A DNA stretch of 64,000 nucleotides from Luteimonas endophytica (GTDB lineage Bacteria; Pseudomonadota; Gammaproteobacteria; Xanthomonadales; Xanthomonadaceae): contig NZ_JARXRM010000035.1 of the NCBI RefSeq assembly GCF_029887875.1, positions 157,952 to 221,951 of the forward strand, given 5' to 3'. Positions 26,422-35,396 of this stretch are shown in pieces. The stretch's first letter is position 1; the number at the start of each line of letters is the position of its first letter. The notes beneath the pieces were generated by a model. The model ran no database searches and was not told the origin of the DNA. It worked only from the letters and a program-made list of their open reading frames with translations. The position numbers and the translations under genes are program-made.

Positions 26422-26688
26422 ATGGCCACCGGGTGGGCCGGCGACGGCGCCGTGCAGGACCAGATCGACGCGACGGTGAAGGATGGGATCCAGCGCGCCC
26501 GCAGCCGGCTGCGGCAGGGCCCGGGCCTGTCGCGCTGCGAAGAATGCGAGTCCCCGATCCCCGAGGCCCGCCGCAAGGCGGTGCCCGGGGTGCGCCTGTG
26601 CGTGGCCTGCCAGGAAGCCGAGGACCGCGAGGCGGGCGCTGCCAGAGGCTACAACCGCCGCGGCAGCAAGGACAGCCAGCTGCGCTGA
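26422..26688 (+). CDS. DksA/TraR-type C4 zinc-finger protein (YbiI-like)
   Basis: This 88-residue protein starts at the ATG 26422 behind a GGAGGCGAAG site. A helical N-terminal part (DQIDATVKDGIQRARSRL) precedes the C4 zinc finger C-x2-C-x17-C-x2-C (CEECESPIPEARRKAV...CVACQ) seen in DksA, TraR and the small YbiI proteins. The short length matches YbiI rather than full DksA, which has a long coiled-coil tip. Action on RNA polymerase is possible but unproven for this size class. Confidence 0.85.
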   Translation: MATGWAGDGAVQDQIDATVKDGIQRARSRLRQGPGLSRCEECESPIPEARRKAVPGVRLCVACQEAEDREAGAARGYNRRGSKDSQLR

Positions 26689-26733
26689 GCCATTCCCGCA
26701 GTTCGGCGTTGCGGAATCGACCCGGCAGCGGTC

Positions 26734-27474
26734 TCAGCCCCTTGCCAGGAACGCCTGGTAGTCCTCGATGGTGTCGGCGACGCTGGCCTCGAACAGGCGC
26801 GCGCCGGCCTCGATGCTGGCCAGCGAAGGATCCGAGCCGATCCGCCCATCCGGAAACTTCTCCCGGTAGTCGCGGGCGTCGCCGAAATCGGCCACCGGAG
26901 CGAGCCGTGGGGTCATCGTCATCGGTTTCGCCCGGTCCGGATGGGCGTGCCAGGTCAGGGAGATTTCCGACGGGGTGGCGTGATGCCCCTCGCTGTCGGC
27001 AAACAGCTCGCGCGAGAGCCGCTGCACCCGGGCGCCCATGTACCAGTTGGCCAGCTTCAGGCGGAGTCCGGCGGCCTGGCCCGCGAAGCTCGCATCGGCG
27101 TGGATCTCGGCGAACGCCGCCTGGGCGGTGGCGACGTTGCCGCCGTGGCCATTGAAGAAATACACGTGGCGGAAGCCGTGGAGGGCGAGCGACCGCACCA
27201 CGTCGCCGATCACCGCGATCAGGGTGGACGGGCGCAGCGCCAGCGAGCCGGGGAACGCCAGGTGATGCTGCGCCATGCCGATCGAAAGGGTCGGTGCGAC
27301 CAGCGCGCCGATGCGCTCGGCCACGGCCTGGGCGACCACTTCGGGGCAGATCGCGTCGGTGCCGATCAGGCCGTTCGGACCGTGCTGTTCGGTCGATCCG
27401 ATCGGCACGATGATGCCGGTCGAGCCGGCCAGATAGGCTTCGACCTCGGGCCAGGTGCACAGTTGCAGGCGCAT
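26734..27474 (-). CDS. Creatininase-family amidohydrolase
   Basis: This 246-residue protein has creatininase-family metal ligands in PIGSTEQHGPNGLIGTD (Glu, His and Asp) and FFNGHGGNVA, plus the late Glu in GHHATPSEISLT. Family members hydrolyse cyclic or linear amides such as creatinine or formamide intermediates in riboflavin/F420 pathways. The exact substrate cannot be assigned. The ATG 27474 is the first residue of the fold. The next gene upstream on the same strand is an Asp/Glu racemase-like gene, 53 bases away, suggesting one transcript. Confidence 0.85.
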   Translation of the reverse strand: MRLQLCTWPEVEAYLAGSTGIIVPIGSTEQHGPNGLIGTDAICPEVVAQAVAERIGALVAPTLSIGMAQHHLAFPGSLALRPSTLIAVIGDVVRSLALHGFRHVYFFNGHGGNVATAQAAFAEIHADASFAGQAAGLRLKLANWYMGARVQRLSRELFADSEGHHATPSEISLTWHAHPDRAKPMTMTPRLAPVADFGDARDYREKFPDGRIGSDPSLASIEAGARLFEASVADTIEDYQAFLARG

Positions 27475-27527
27475 GGGATCTGCCGGTGCGGGTGGGCGCC
27501 AAGCATACCGCCACCGGTACCGCGGGC

Positions 27528-28256
27528 TCAGCCCGCGGCGGGCTTGAGCGGCAGCGCGGTGCCGCCCTGCAGCGCGCGCCGGAGCGCGGCTCGCGCCAGC
27601 AGGCGGGTGGAGTCGAGCGTCGGCAGCGGCGAATTGGCGCCGTCGATCACCAGCGGCAGTTCGGTGCAGCCGAGCACCACCGCGTCGCAGCCGCGATCGC
27701 CCAGGCGCGCGATCGCCTGCTGCAACCGCCGGGTCGAGGCCGGATCGAAGACCCCTTCGACCAGTTCCTCCATGATGATGCCGCCGATGGCGTCGCGGTC
27801 CGCAGCTTCCGGGCGCACCCAGCCGAGCCCGCGCGCCTCCAGCTTCTCCGGGTAGACGGGGCCGTCCACCAGCCAGCGGGTGCCGGTAATGCCGATGCGC
27901 CGGTAGCCGCGTGCCAGCGCCTCGGCGGCCACCGCGTCGGCGATGTGCAACCACGGCAGCGGAGAGCGCGGCAGCACCTGCGGCAGCGCCTGGTGGATGG
28001 TGTTGTCGGGGCAGATCAGGAAGTCGGCGCCGGTACGCGCCAGCTTTTCCGCCGAGGCCAGCATCAGGTCCGCTACCCCGTGCCAGTCGCCGCGCTCCAG
28101 GCGGGCCACGTAATCGGCCAGCGGCGGCGTATGCATGGAGACCTCCGGATGCGCGTACCGCTGCGGCAGTGGCGCCCCTGCGCCGCTGCAGATGGCGCGG
28201 TAGCAGAGCGCCGCGCCCTCGGCGGAGCAGGCGACGATTCCGATGTGCTGGGCCAT
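27528..28256 (-). CDS. Aspartate/glutamate racemase-family protein
   Basis: This 242-residue protein has the two-cysteine racemase signature: Cys82 in LICPDNT and Cys197 in LGCTELPL. Each cysteine lies at the end of a strand in the pseudo-symmetric fold. Both catalytic cysteines are present, so an active Asp/Glu racemase or a related enzyme is plausible. The N-terminus (QHIGIVACSAEGAALCYRAI) shows the family glycine-rich first strand. It is on the same strand as the mechanosensitive channel and the creatininase-like gene. Confidence 0.85.
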   Translation of the reverse strand: MAQHIGIVACSAEGAALCYRAICSGAGAPLPQRYAHPEVSMHTPPLADYVARLERGDWHGVADLMLASAEKLARTGADFLICPDNTIHQALPQVLPRSPLPWLHIADAVAAEALARGYRRIGITGTRWLVDGPVYPEKLEARGLGWVRPEAADRDAIGGIIMEELVEGVFDPASTRRLQQAIARLGDRGCDAVVLGCTELPLVIDGANSPLPTLDSTRLLARAALRRALQGGTALPLKPAAG

Positions 28257-28276
28257 GCGCGGCGGGGCTCCTTGGC

Positions 28277-29653
28277 TTATTCGCGGGGTGCGTCGGGATC
28301 GAGCAGGTTGCCCGCGGTGGCGGCGTGATCGCGATCGATCTGGCGGTCGATGTGGTGCTCGGCGCGCAGGTCGGCGCTGGCGCCGGCCTCGGCTTCCAGT
28401 GCCGGCGCACCTGGGCGGGACGGCGGCGGCGCAGGCGCGACCGGATCCCCCGGCCCGCGCTGGTGCAGTTCGACCCGGTAGCCGGGATCGGGCATTTCGA
28501 TGTGGTGCTTCAGGAACGCGCGCTTGAGCAGGCGGATCGCTTCGCTGCGCGCGGCTGCGAAGCTGGTGTTGCGCTGGTCGATCCAGGCGGTCACCCGGAG
28601 GACGGTGGTGGAATCGCCGAGTTCGAGAATCAGCACCGACGGCGCAGGCTCCTCGAGGATTCCCTCGATGGTTGCCAGCGCCTCGCGCCCGACCCGCTGG
28701 GCGTGCGACACCGAGGCACCGTTGGCGATCCCGACGTCGAAGGCGAACTGGCGCTGCGGGTTGCGCGAGTAGTTGAGCATCACGCCCTTGAACACCAGCG
28801 CGTTCGGCAGACGCAGGTGATTGCCGTCGAGCGTGACCAGGACGGTCGCGCGCGAGGTCAGCGCCGCCACCTTGCCCTCGTGACCGTCGATCACCACGTG
28901 GTCGTGCGGCGCGAAGGGCTGGCGCAGGCTCAGCAGGATGCCGGCGATGTAGTTCTCGGCGACGTCGCGGAAGGCGAAGCCGACCGCGATGCCGGCCACC
29001 CCGGCGGTCCCCAGCAGCGCGCCGACCAGCGCACCGGCGTCGAGCAGGTCGAGGGCGATCACCAGCCCCGCCAGCAGCGCTCCGATGCGGATCGCCTGGC
29101 GCGTGAGGTCGACCAGGAACGGGTTGCGCCGCATGCGCCGCTGCAGGCCCGGGCGCAGCGACAGCCAGCGGCCCACCCACCAGGCGCCGACGACGATCGC
29201 GCCGGCGACCAGCAGCAGCGGCAGTGCCGAGTAGAGGTTGCGCAGCCGCTCGACCGCTTCTTCGAACACCGGCGCGGTGCGGGTGCGAACGTCGGTGTCC
29301 AGCTCGAGCCGGTTCTCGACCAGCACCACATCCTGCGCCTGCTCGGCGATGGTGGCGGCCAGCTGCCGGCGCGCGTCGTCGGCGGCCAGCCCGCGCAGTG
29401 TCGCCACGCCGCCGCTGACCTCGACCCGCGACTTCTCCAGTCCCGGGATCACCGCCAGCCTTGCGGCCAGGCGTTCCTGCACCGCGCGGTCCGCATCGCG
29501 CAGCGCCGCCACCACCGCGGGATCGGCGGCCGGCGGATCGGCATCTTCCTGCATCGATGCCGGCGGCCGCGCCGACTGCGCCGGGGTCGCGCCGGCCCAC
29601 TGCGCGAGGGCGAGGCCGGCCAGGCACAGCAGCAGGGCGAGGCGTCGGGGCAT
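28277..29653 (-). CDS. BON-domain MscS-family mechanosensitive channel
   Basis: This 458-residue protein has a signal-like N-terminus and a BON-type domain (SRVEVSGGVATLRGLAADDARR) before the membrane part. Three transmembrane segments follow: PLLLVAGAIVVGAWWVG, ALLAGLVIALDLLDAG, and the pore helix GALLGTAGVAGIAVGFAFRDVAENYIAG, whose Gly/Ala packing is typical of MscS. The cytoplasmic beta domain and cage follow. Such channels release solutes on hypo-osmotic shock. The BON domain may contact phospholipid or periplasmic partners. The start at 29653 is set by the signal segment. Confidence 0.9.
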   Translation of the reverse strand: MPRRLALLLCLAGLALAQWAGATPAQSARPPASMQEDADPPAADPAVVAALRDADRAVQERLAARLAVIPGLEKSRVEVSGGVATLRGLAADDARRQLAATIAEQAQDVVLVENRLELDTDVRTRTAPVFEEAVERLRNLYSALPLLLVAGAIVVGAWWVGRWLSLRPGLQRRMRRNPFLVDLTRQAIRIGALLAGLVIALDLLDAGALVGALLGTAGVAGIAVGFAFRDVAENYIAGILLSLRQPFAPHDHVVIDGHEGKVAALTSRATVLVTLDGNHLRLPNALVFKGVMLNYSRNPQRQFAFDVGIANGASVSHAQRVGREALATIEGILEEPAPSVLILELGDSTTVLRVTAWIDQRNTSFAAARSEAIRLLKRAFLKHHIEMPDPGYRVELHQRGPGDPVAPAPPPSRPGAPALEAEAGASADLRAEHHIDRQIDRDHAATAGNLLDPDAPRE

Positions 29654-29780
29654 CGGTCCGATCGGCGGGGCGGGGCGCCAGTGTCGCCGCTCGTGCCGGT
29701 CATGGCAAAGCCGCCGCCATGCACGGCGGCTGCACGGAGGGTGGCGGATGATCGCGCCGCGATCGCACGGAGCGGACGGC

Positions 29781-30498
29781 ATGCGCTACGAACTGTATTA
29801 CTGGCCCGGGATCCCCGGACGCGGCGAATTCGTCCGCCTGGCGCTGGAAGAGGGAGGCGCCGAGTATCTCGACGTCGGCAACCACGAGAAGGCGGGCGGC
29901 ATGGAATCGATCGCGGCCCTGCTGGAGGGCGACGGCGCGCGTCCGCCGTTCGCGCTGCCGGCGCTCAAGGCGGGCGGGCTGGTGGTGGCGCAGGTCGCCG
30001 CCATCCTGCAGTACCTCGGCCCGCGTCTCGGACTGGTCGCGCGCGATCCCGGCGCGGCGCTATGGACCCACCAGCTGCAGCTGACCATCGCCGACGCCGT
30101 GGCCGAGGCGCACGACGTCCACCACCCCGTCGGCATCGGCGCCTGGTACCGCGACCAGAAACCGGAGGCGGCGCGTCGCGCGCGCGAGTTCCGCGAACAG
30201 CGAATCCCGAAGTTCCTCGGCTACTTCGAGCGGGTGCTGATGCGCAACCCGAAAGGGCCGCGCTGGCTGGTCGGCGCGCGTCTCCTACGCCGACCTCTCG
30301 CTGTTCCAGCTGGTGGAGGGGCTGCGCTATGCGTTTCCGCGGACCCTGGCGGCGGTCGAGGACGACCTGCCGCGCCTGGCCGAGCTGGCTGCGCGAGTCG
30401 CGGAGCGGCCGCGCATCGCCCGCTACCTCGCCTCGCCGCGGCGGCTGCCGTTCAACGAGGACGGGATCTTCCGCCACTACCCGGAACTCGACGGCTGA
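29781..30498 (+). pseudogene. Glutathione S-transferase broken by a frameshift
   Basis: From the ATG at 29781 about 165 residues read as a glutathione S-transferase of the sigma/pi-like type (YELYYWPGIPGRGEFVRLAL, then LVVAQVAAILQYLGPRLGL). At the GCGCGCG run at 30274-30280 the frame changes by +1. Continuing in the other frame restores the family sequence (VSYADLSLFQLVEGLRYAFP through NEDGIFRHYPELDG) to the TGA at 30496-30498. Removing one base would give an intact protein of about 238 residues. Either the gene is freshly broken, or a base was added to the GC run in sequencing. Confidence 0.8.
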
Positions 30499-30618
30499 GC
30501 CGGGAGGCGCGCCCGGCGCGGTTCACGGGCGCTTGATTGCGGATGCGGCACCCTGCGGCCGCGATGCGCGCCAGCGCGCACCCATACGTCTCGATTCCCC
30601 CGCGAGCGGAGCCTCGAT

Positions 30619-33120
30619 CTGGCCACACCCGATCCCCAAGCCGAACGCCCTCCGGACGACCGCCCGATTGTCCTGATCACCGGCGCCGCCGGCAGCGTCG
30701 GCGGCTCGCTGTCCAAGTCCCTGGCCGGCGACTACCGGGTGGTGGGCATGGACGTGTCGACACCGGACGAGGGCGGCGACTGGATCGAGATCGACCTGAC
30801 CTCGGACGAAGCCGTGACGGCCGCGGTCGCCGAGTTCCGCCAGCGTTTCGGCGGGCGGGTCGCGTCGGTGGTGCACCTGGCCGCCTATTTCGACTTCAGC
30901 GGCGAGCACCGGCCGCTCTACGACGAGGTGAACGTCGAGGGCACCCGCCGCCTGCTGCGCGCGTTGCGCGATCTGGAGCTGGAGCAGTTCGTCTATTCGG
31001 GCACGATGCTGGTCCACCAGGCCGCCACGCCGGGCGAACGTATCGACGAGCAGGCGCCGATCGCCCCGCGCTGGGCCTACCCGCAGTCCAAGGCCGCCGC
31101 CGAGCGGGTGATCGCCGAGGAACGCGGCGATACGCCGTGCGTGCTGTTGCATCTGGCCGGCCTGTACGACGAATCCACCGCGGTGCCGACCCTCTCCCAG
31201 CAGATCGCGCGCATCTACGAGCGCGACATGCAGGGGTTCCTCTACGCCGGCGACAAGGATGCCGGCCAGTCGATGATCCATCGCGACGACATGATCGACG
31301 CCTTCCGCCGCGTCATCGACCGTCGCCGGGAACTGCCCGACGCGCTGACCCTGCTGGTCGGCGAACCCGAGGCGATCGGCTATCAGGAGCTGCAGGACCT
31401 GATCGGCGGCCTGGTGCACGGCGAGGACTGGGCCACGGTCGGGGTGCCGCCGCCGCTGGCCAAGGCCGGTGCCTGGCTGCAGGAGAAGGCCGAGCCGCTG
31501 GTGCCCGATGCGATCGACAAGGGCAAGCCCCCCTTCATCCGGCCCTTCATGATCGAGATCGCCAGCGACCACTACGCGCTCGACACCGGGCGCGCCCGCG
31601 AGCTGCTCGGGTGGCAACCGCGGCGCTCGATCCGCGAGACCCTGCCGGCGCTGGTGGCGGCGCTGAAGCGGGACCCGCTCGGCTGGTACGAGGCCAACGG
31701 CATCACCCCGCCGCCGTGGCTGGAAGCGGCGGCCGCGAAGGTGGAGCGGCCCGAGGCCCTGCGCGGCCAGGCCGAAGCCGCGTTCCGCGCGGCGCACCGG
31801 CGCAACCTGTGGGGACCATTCCTGACCGCGGCGCTCGGCGTCTGGCTGCTCGCCTCGCCGCCGACGCTCGGCGAGGTCGCCGGACCGCTGGTCTGGAGCG
31901 ACATGGCCAGCGGCGCCGCCCTGCTGGTGCTGGGACTGCTGACCACCTCGTGGCGCCTGGCGCCGCTGCGCTGGATCTCGGCCGCGGTGGGGCTGTGGGT
32001 GATGTTCGCGCCGCTGGTGTTCTGGACCGGCAGCGCCGCCGCCTACCTCAACGGCACCCTGGTCGGGGCGCTGGTCACGGGCCTGGCGGCGGCGCTGCCG
32101 CCGACGCCCGGCATCTCGCCGGTGGCCTCGCGCACCGGCCCGGTGATCCCGCCGGGCTGGGACTATTCGCCCTCGGACTGGCTCCAGCGCCTGCCGATCG
32201 TCGCCCTGGCGCTGCTCGGGCTGATCGTGTCGCGCTACATGGCGGCCTACCAGCTCGGCCACGCCGACGGGGTCTGGGAGCCGTTCTTCGACGTGCCCGG
32301 GCCGAAGAACGGTACCGAGGCCATCGTCACTTCGAGCGTCTCCGAGGCCTGGCCGGTTCCCGACGCCGGGCTCGGCGCGATGGTGTACGTGCTGGAGATC
32401 ATCACCGGCCTGGTCGGCTCGCGCCAGCGCTGGCGCACCATGCCCTGGGTGGTGGTCGCGTTCGGCATCATGATCGTGCCGCTGGGCGTGGTCTCGATCA
32501 CCTTCATCGTCATCCAGCCGATCGTGATCGGCACCTGGTGCACGCTGTGCCTGATCGGCGCGGCCGCGATGCTGCTGCAGATTCCCTACTCGCTGGACGA
32601 ACTGATCGCCACCGGCCAGTTCCTGCTGCGGCGAAGGCGCGCAGGTCGCAGCCTGCTGCAGGTGTTCTTCACCGGCGACACCGACGAAGGCGACGCGGAC
32701 ACCCCGCGCACCGCCGAAAGGGCCGGCGAGTTCGACATGGGGCCGCTGCGGGTGGCGCGCGACACCCTGGGTGGAAACGTGGCGCCGCGCTGGAACCTGC
32801 TCGCCTGCATCGCGATCGGCGTGTGGTTGATGTGCACCAGGCTGACGGTCGGCGCCGAAGGCGCCATGGCCGACGCGGATCACCTGATCGGTTCCCTGGT
32901 CATCACCGCGGCGGTGATCGCCTTCGCCGAGGTCGCGCGACCGGTGCGGCTGGTGAACATCGGGCTCGGGGCAGCGTTGCTGGTGGTGCCGTTCGTCGTC
33001 GGCGCCGGCGCGGCCTCGCTGTGGTCGAGCCTTGTGTGCGGGGCGGCGCTGATCGCGCTCAGCCTGCCACGCGGCCCGGTGCGGATGCGCTACGGCGGCT
33101 GGAACCGGCTGCTGGTCTGA
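30619..33120 (+). CDS. SDR/epimerase fused to SPW-repeat and VKOR-like membrane domains
   Basis: This is a protein of about 833 residues. Residues 15-370 form an extended short-chain dehydrogenase/epimerase: dinucleotide motif TGAAGSVGG, catalytic Tyr-x3-Lys in YPQSKAA. A multi-helix membrane part follows, with an SPW-repeat pattern (LGVWLLASPP, then GLWVMFAPLVFWTGSAAAYLNG), a VKOR-like four-helix bundle with CTLC (IGTWCTLCLIGAAAMLLQIP), and a second SPW-like segment. The only ATG/GTG starts cut off the Rossmann motif, so I place the start at CTG 30619, seven bases after GGAG. The loop cysteines of active VKOR are not visible in VTSSVSEAWPV. It links oxidoreductase chemistry to a membrane thiol or quinone site. 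Confidence 0.75.
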   Translation: MATPDPQAERPPDDRPIVLITGAAGSVGGSLSKSLAGDYRVVGMDVSTPDEGGDWIEIDLTSDEAVTAAVAEFRQRFGGRVASVVHLAAYFDFSGEHRPLYDEVNVEGTRRLLRALRDLELEQFVYSGTMLVHQAATPGERIDEQAPIAPRWAYPQSKAAAERVIAEERGDTPCVLLHLAGLYDESTAVPTLSQQIARIYERDMQGFLYAGDKDAGQSMIHRDDMIDAFRRVIDRRRELPDALTLLVGEPEAIGYQELQDLIGGLVHGEDWATVGVPPPLAKAGAWLQEKAEPLVPDAIDKGKPPFIRPFMIEIASDHYALDTGRARELLGWQPRRSIRETLPALVAALKRDPLGWYEANGITPPPWLEAAAAKVERPEALRGQAEAAFRAAHRRNLWGPFLTAALGVWLLASPPTLGEVAGPLVWSDMASGAALLVLGLLTTSWRLAPLRWISAAVGLWVMFAPLVFWTGSAAAYLNGTLVGALVTGLAAALPPTPGISPVASRTGPVIPPGWDYSPSDWLQRLPIVALALLGLIVSRYMAAYQLGHADGVWEPFFDVPGPKNGTEAIVTSSVSEAWPVPDAGLGAMVYVLEIITGLVGSRQRWRTMPWVVVAFGIMIVPLGVVSITFIVIQPIVIGTWCTLCLIGAAAMLLQIPYSLDELIATGQFLLRRRRAGRSLLQVFFTGDTDEGDADTPRTAERAGEFDMGPLRVARDTLGGNVAPRWNLLACIAIGVWLMCTRLTVGAEGAMADADHLIGSLVITAAVIAFAEVARPVRLVNIGLGAALLVVPFVVGAGAASLWSSLVCGAALIALSLPRGPVRMRYGGWNRLLV

Positions 33121-33199
33121 GGCGGGGCGCGCCCGCGCGTCGACGCGGCGCGGCGTCCGGCCGGGCGGCTTAAACCATTCCGCGCTGCGGAGCATCCAA

Positions 33200-33793
33200 G
33201 TGGATATGCTCAGCAGCGTCATGCCCGTCGAGGTCACCGAACCCGCCCACGCGAGTGCGCCGGACGATGCCGCGCTGGCGCGGGAGGCGGCGGCCGGCAG
33301 CGTCCAGGCCTACGAGCGCATCTACCGGCGCCACGCCCCGCGCCTGTACGCGCTGGTCTTTCGGATCTGCGGGCGCCAGGCCGAGCGTGCCGAGGACGTG
33401 CTGCAGGACACCTTCGTCAAGGCCTGGCGGGCGCTGCCCGGTTTCCGTTTCGACAGCGCGCTGGCGACCTGGCTGCAGCGGCTGGCGGTCAATACCGCGC
33501 TGATGGAACTGCGCGCCCGCGGCGGCATGGTCGACCGCGAAAACGGGGAGCACGACCTGGAGGCGCTGGCCGGGGCCGATGCGGGTGCGCGCTGCGCGGG
33601 CACCGGGCTGGACCTGGAGCGCGCGGTGGCCACGCTGCCGCCGCGTGCCCGCGCGGTGCTGGTGTTGCACGATATCGAAGGCTGGAAGCACCACGAGATC
33701 GCCGAGGAGCTCGGCATGGCGGTGGGTAGTTCGAAGGCGCAGCTGCACCGCGCCCGCGGCCTGCTGCGGCAGCGGCTTGGAGAGTCACGATGA
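33200..33793 (+). CDS. ECF-family RNA polymerase sigma factor
   Basis: This 197-residue protein has sigma region 2 (AYERIYRRHAPRLYALVFRI, with DVLQDTFVKAWRAL) and region 4 (LPPRARAVLVLHDIEGWKHH, with the helix-turn-helix EIAEELGMAVGSSKAQLHRA). The start is GTG 33200 after GGAG, with an ATG six bases later as an alternative. Its stop overlaps the next gene's ATG as ATGA. The downstream membrane protein is therefore the probable anti-sigma factor. Confidence 0.92.
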   Translation: MDMLSSVMPVEVTEPAHASAPDDAALAREAAAGSVQAYERIYRRHAPRLYALVFRICGRQAERAEDVLQDTFVKAWRALPGFRFDSALATWLQRLAVNTALMELRARGGMVDRENGEHDLEALAGADAGARCAGTGLDLERAVATLPPRARAVLVLHDIEGWKHHEIAEELGMAVGSSKAQLHRARGLLRQRLGESR

Positions 33794-34311
33794 ACGAGCA
33801 CGACGAGCGCGATCGACGCGACGAAGAGCTGGGGCGGCGTCTGCGCAGCCTGCCGCGCGAGATGGTGCCGCCGGCGCGCGCCTGGGCCCGGGTCGAGGCG
33901 CGGATCGGGGCCGCGCCGCTTCCCCGGGCGCCGCGCGGAAGCGACCGCATGTCCGGCCGCTGGCGGGCGGTCGCCGGCCTTGCGGCCGCGGCCTCGCTGG
34001 CGTTGCTGCTGGTATCGGTGCTGTCGCCGCGGCAGGCGCGGCTGCCCGCAGCGTCCCTGGCCACGGTGCAGCAGGCAGAACGCATGCGCGGCGAGTACCG
34101 CGCGGCGCTGGCGTCGGTGCCGGCTGAGGAGATCCCCGCCGAGCTGCAGCCGGCGCTCGCCGAACTCGACCATAGCGCGGCCAGCATCTTCGTCGCGATC
34201 CGGGAAGCGCCCGGCTCGCGGTATCTGCTCGATCAGCTGCAGCGCACCTACGCGCAGCGGCTGCAGCTCACCCGCCGCGCGGCGCTCGACGCCGCCGGCC
34301 TGACAACCTGA
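33790..34311 (+). CDS. Putative membrane anti-sigma factor
   Basis: This 173-residue protein is translationally coupled to the ECF sigma gene (ATGA overlap). A soluble N-terminal part of about 55 residues is followed by one hydrophobic segment (AVAGLAAAASLALLLVSVLS) and a periplasmic helical domain. No zinc-binding HxxxCxxC of classic anti-sigma factors is visible. The function therefore rests on position and topology. It may instead be a simple accessory membrane protein of the operon. Confidence 0.7.
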   Translation: MNEHDERDRRDEELGRRLRSLPREMVPPARAWARVEARIGAAPLPRAPRGSDRMSGRWRAVAGLAAAASLALLLVSVLSPRQARLPAASLATVQQAERMRGEYRAALASVPAEEIPAELQPALAELDHSAASIFVAIREAPGSRYLLDQLQRTYAQRLQLTRRAALDAAGLTT

Positions 34312-34324
34312 CAGGAGAACGACC

Positions 34325-35242
34325 ATGGATATCCTAGCCGCAAGGGCCCGCCCGCGCCGGAACTTCGGTGCGCTCGCGCTGCTGCTCGCCGCGTGTGCGC
34401 CGTTCGCAGCGCTCGCCCAGAGCGCCGTCGACGAGCGCCATCCGCTGGCTCCCGGTGGCCGCGTCGAGGTGGAGAACGTCGCCGGCGCGATCCGCGTCCA
34501 GGGCTGGGACCGCGACGAGGTGACCGTCGTCGGGACGCTCGGCGAGGGTCTGCGCCTGGAGGTGGACGCGAGCCGCAACCGCGTCCGGGTCCACGTGGTC
34601 TACCCGCGGGGTCGCCGCAACAACGGCGACGCCCGGCTGGAACTGCGCGTGCCGAAGGGGGCGGAGCTGGAGGTCGCTACGGTCAGCGCCGACGTCGACA
34701 TCGCCGGGGTCGACCTGCGCCGGTTGCAGGCGCGCACGGTCAGCGGAGGGCTGAACGCCGCAGGCCGCGCGGGCGAAGCCGACCTCGGCAGCGTCAGCGG
34801 TTCGATCCGTTCGCGGATCGCGACCTCCAGGTTCGAGGCCGGCACGGTCAGCGGCCGCGTCGACGCCGGCGGCGGGCTCGGCGGCGACGTCTCCGCCGAG
34901 AGCGTCTCCGGCTCGGTCGACCTGGTCGCTGGCCGGGTGGAACAGCTGCGCGCCGAAACCGTCTCCGGCAGCGTGAAGATGCAGGTCGAGGCGCTCGCGC
35001 CCGGAGGCCGCATCGCCGCCGAGGCGGTGAGCGGCCGCATCACCCTGGAACTGCCCGCGAACGCGTCCGCGCAGCTGCGCGCATCCAGCTTCAGCGGCGA
35101 CATCCACTCCTCCGTCGGGCAGGTGCAGCGCCGGCGGCACGGCCCCGGCCGCAGCCTCGACGCCACGCTGGGCGGCGGCGACGGCGACATCTCGCTGCAG
35201 TCGCATTCGGGAAACGTTCGGGTCACGCTCGGCGCGCGTTGA
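34325..35242 (+). CDS. DUF4097 repeat protein, exported
   Basis: This 305-residue protein has a signal peptide (ALALLLAACAPFAALAQ). The rest is a series of short beta units repeating the pattern V-S-G-x-[VIL] (VSGGLNAAG, VSGSIRSR, VSGRVDAGG, VSGSVDLVAG, VSGSVKMQV, VSGRITLEL), as in the DUF4097 solenoid family. Members are associated with sigma/anti-sigma pairs and envelope regulation. It lies 13 bases after the putative anti-sigma gene, with AGGAGA as its ribosome site, so all three are probably one operon. Confidence 0.85.
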   Translation: MDILAARARPRRNFGALALLLAACAPFAALAQSAVDERHPLAPGGRVEVENVAGAIRVQGWDRDEVTVVGTLGEGLRLEVDASRNRVRVHVVYPRGRRNNGDARLELRVPKGAELEVATVSADVDIAGVDLRRLQARTVSGGLNAAGRAGEADLGSVSGSIRSRIATSRFEAGTVSGRVDAGGGLGGDVSAESVSGSVDLVAGRVEQLRAETVSGSVKMQVEALAPGGRIAAEAVSGRITLELPANASAQLRASSFSGDIHSSVGQVQRRRHGPGRSLDATLGGGDGDISLQSHSGNVRVTLGAR

Positions 35243-35396
35243 GCGCCGGCCGGGCGGACCAGGACGATCTTCGCGCCGCCGTCGCACCGGCGGCGGGAAG
35301 GTGGGGCGGATGCGGCCGTCGGCCGCGAGTTGTCGCGACCTGCGGTCACTGCTAGCTTCGGGTTTCCGGGGTCCGGTCCGTCAGGACAGGAGCAGG

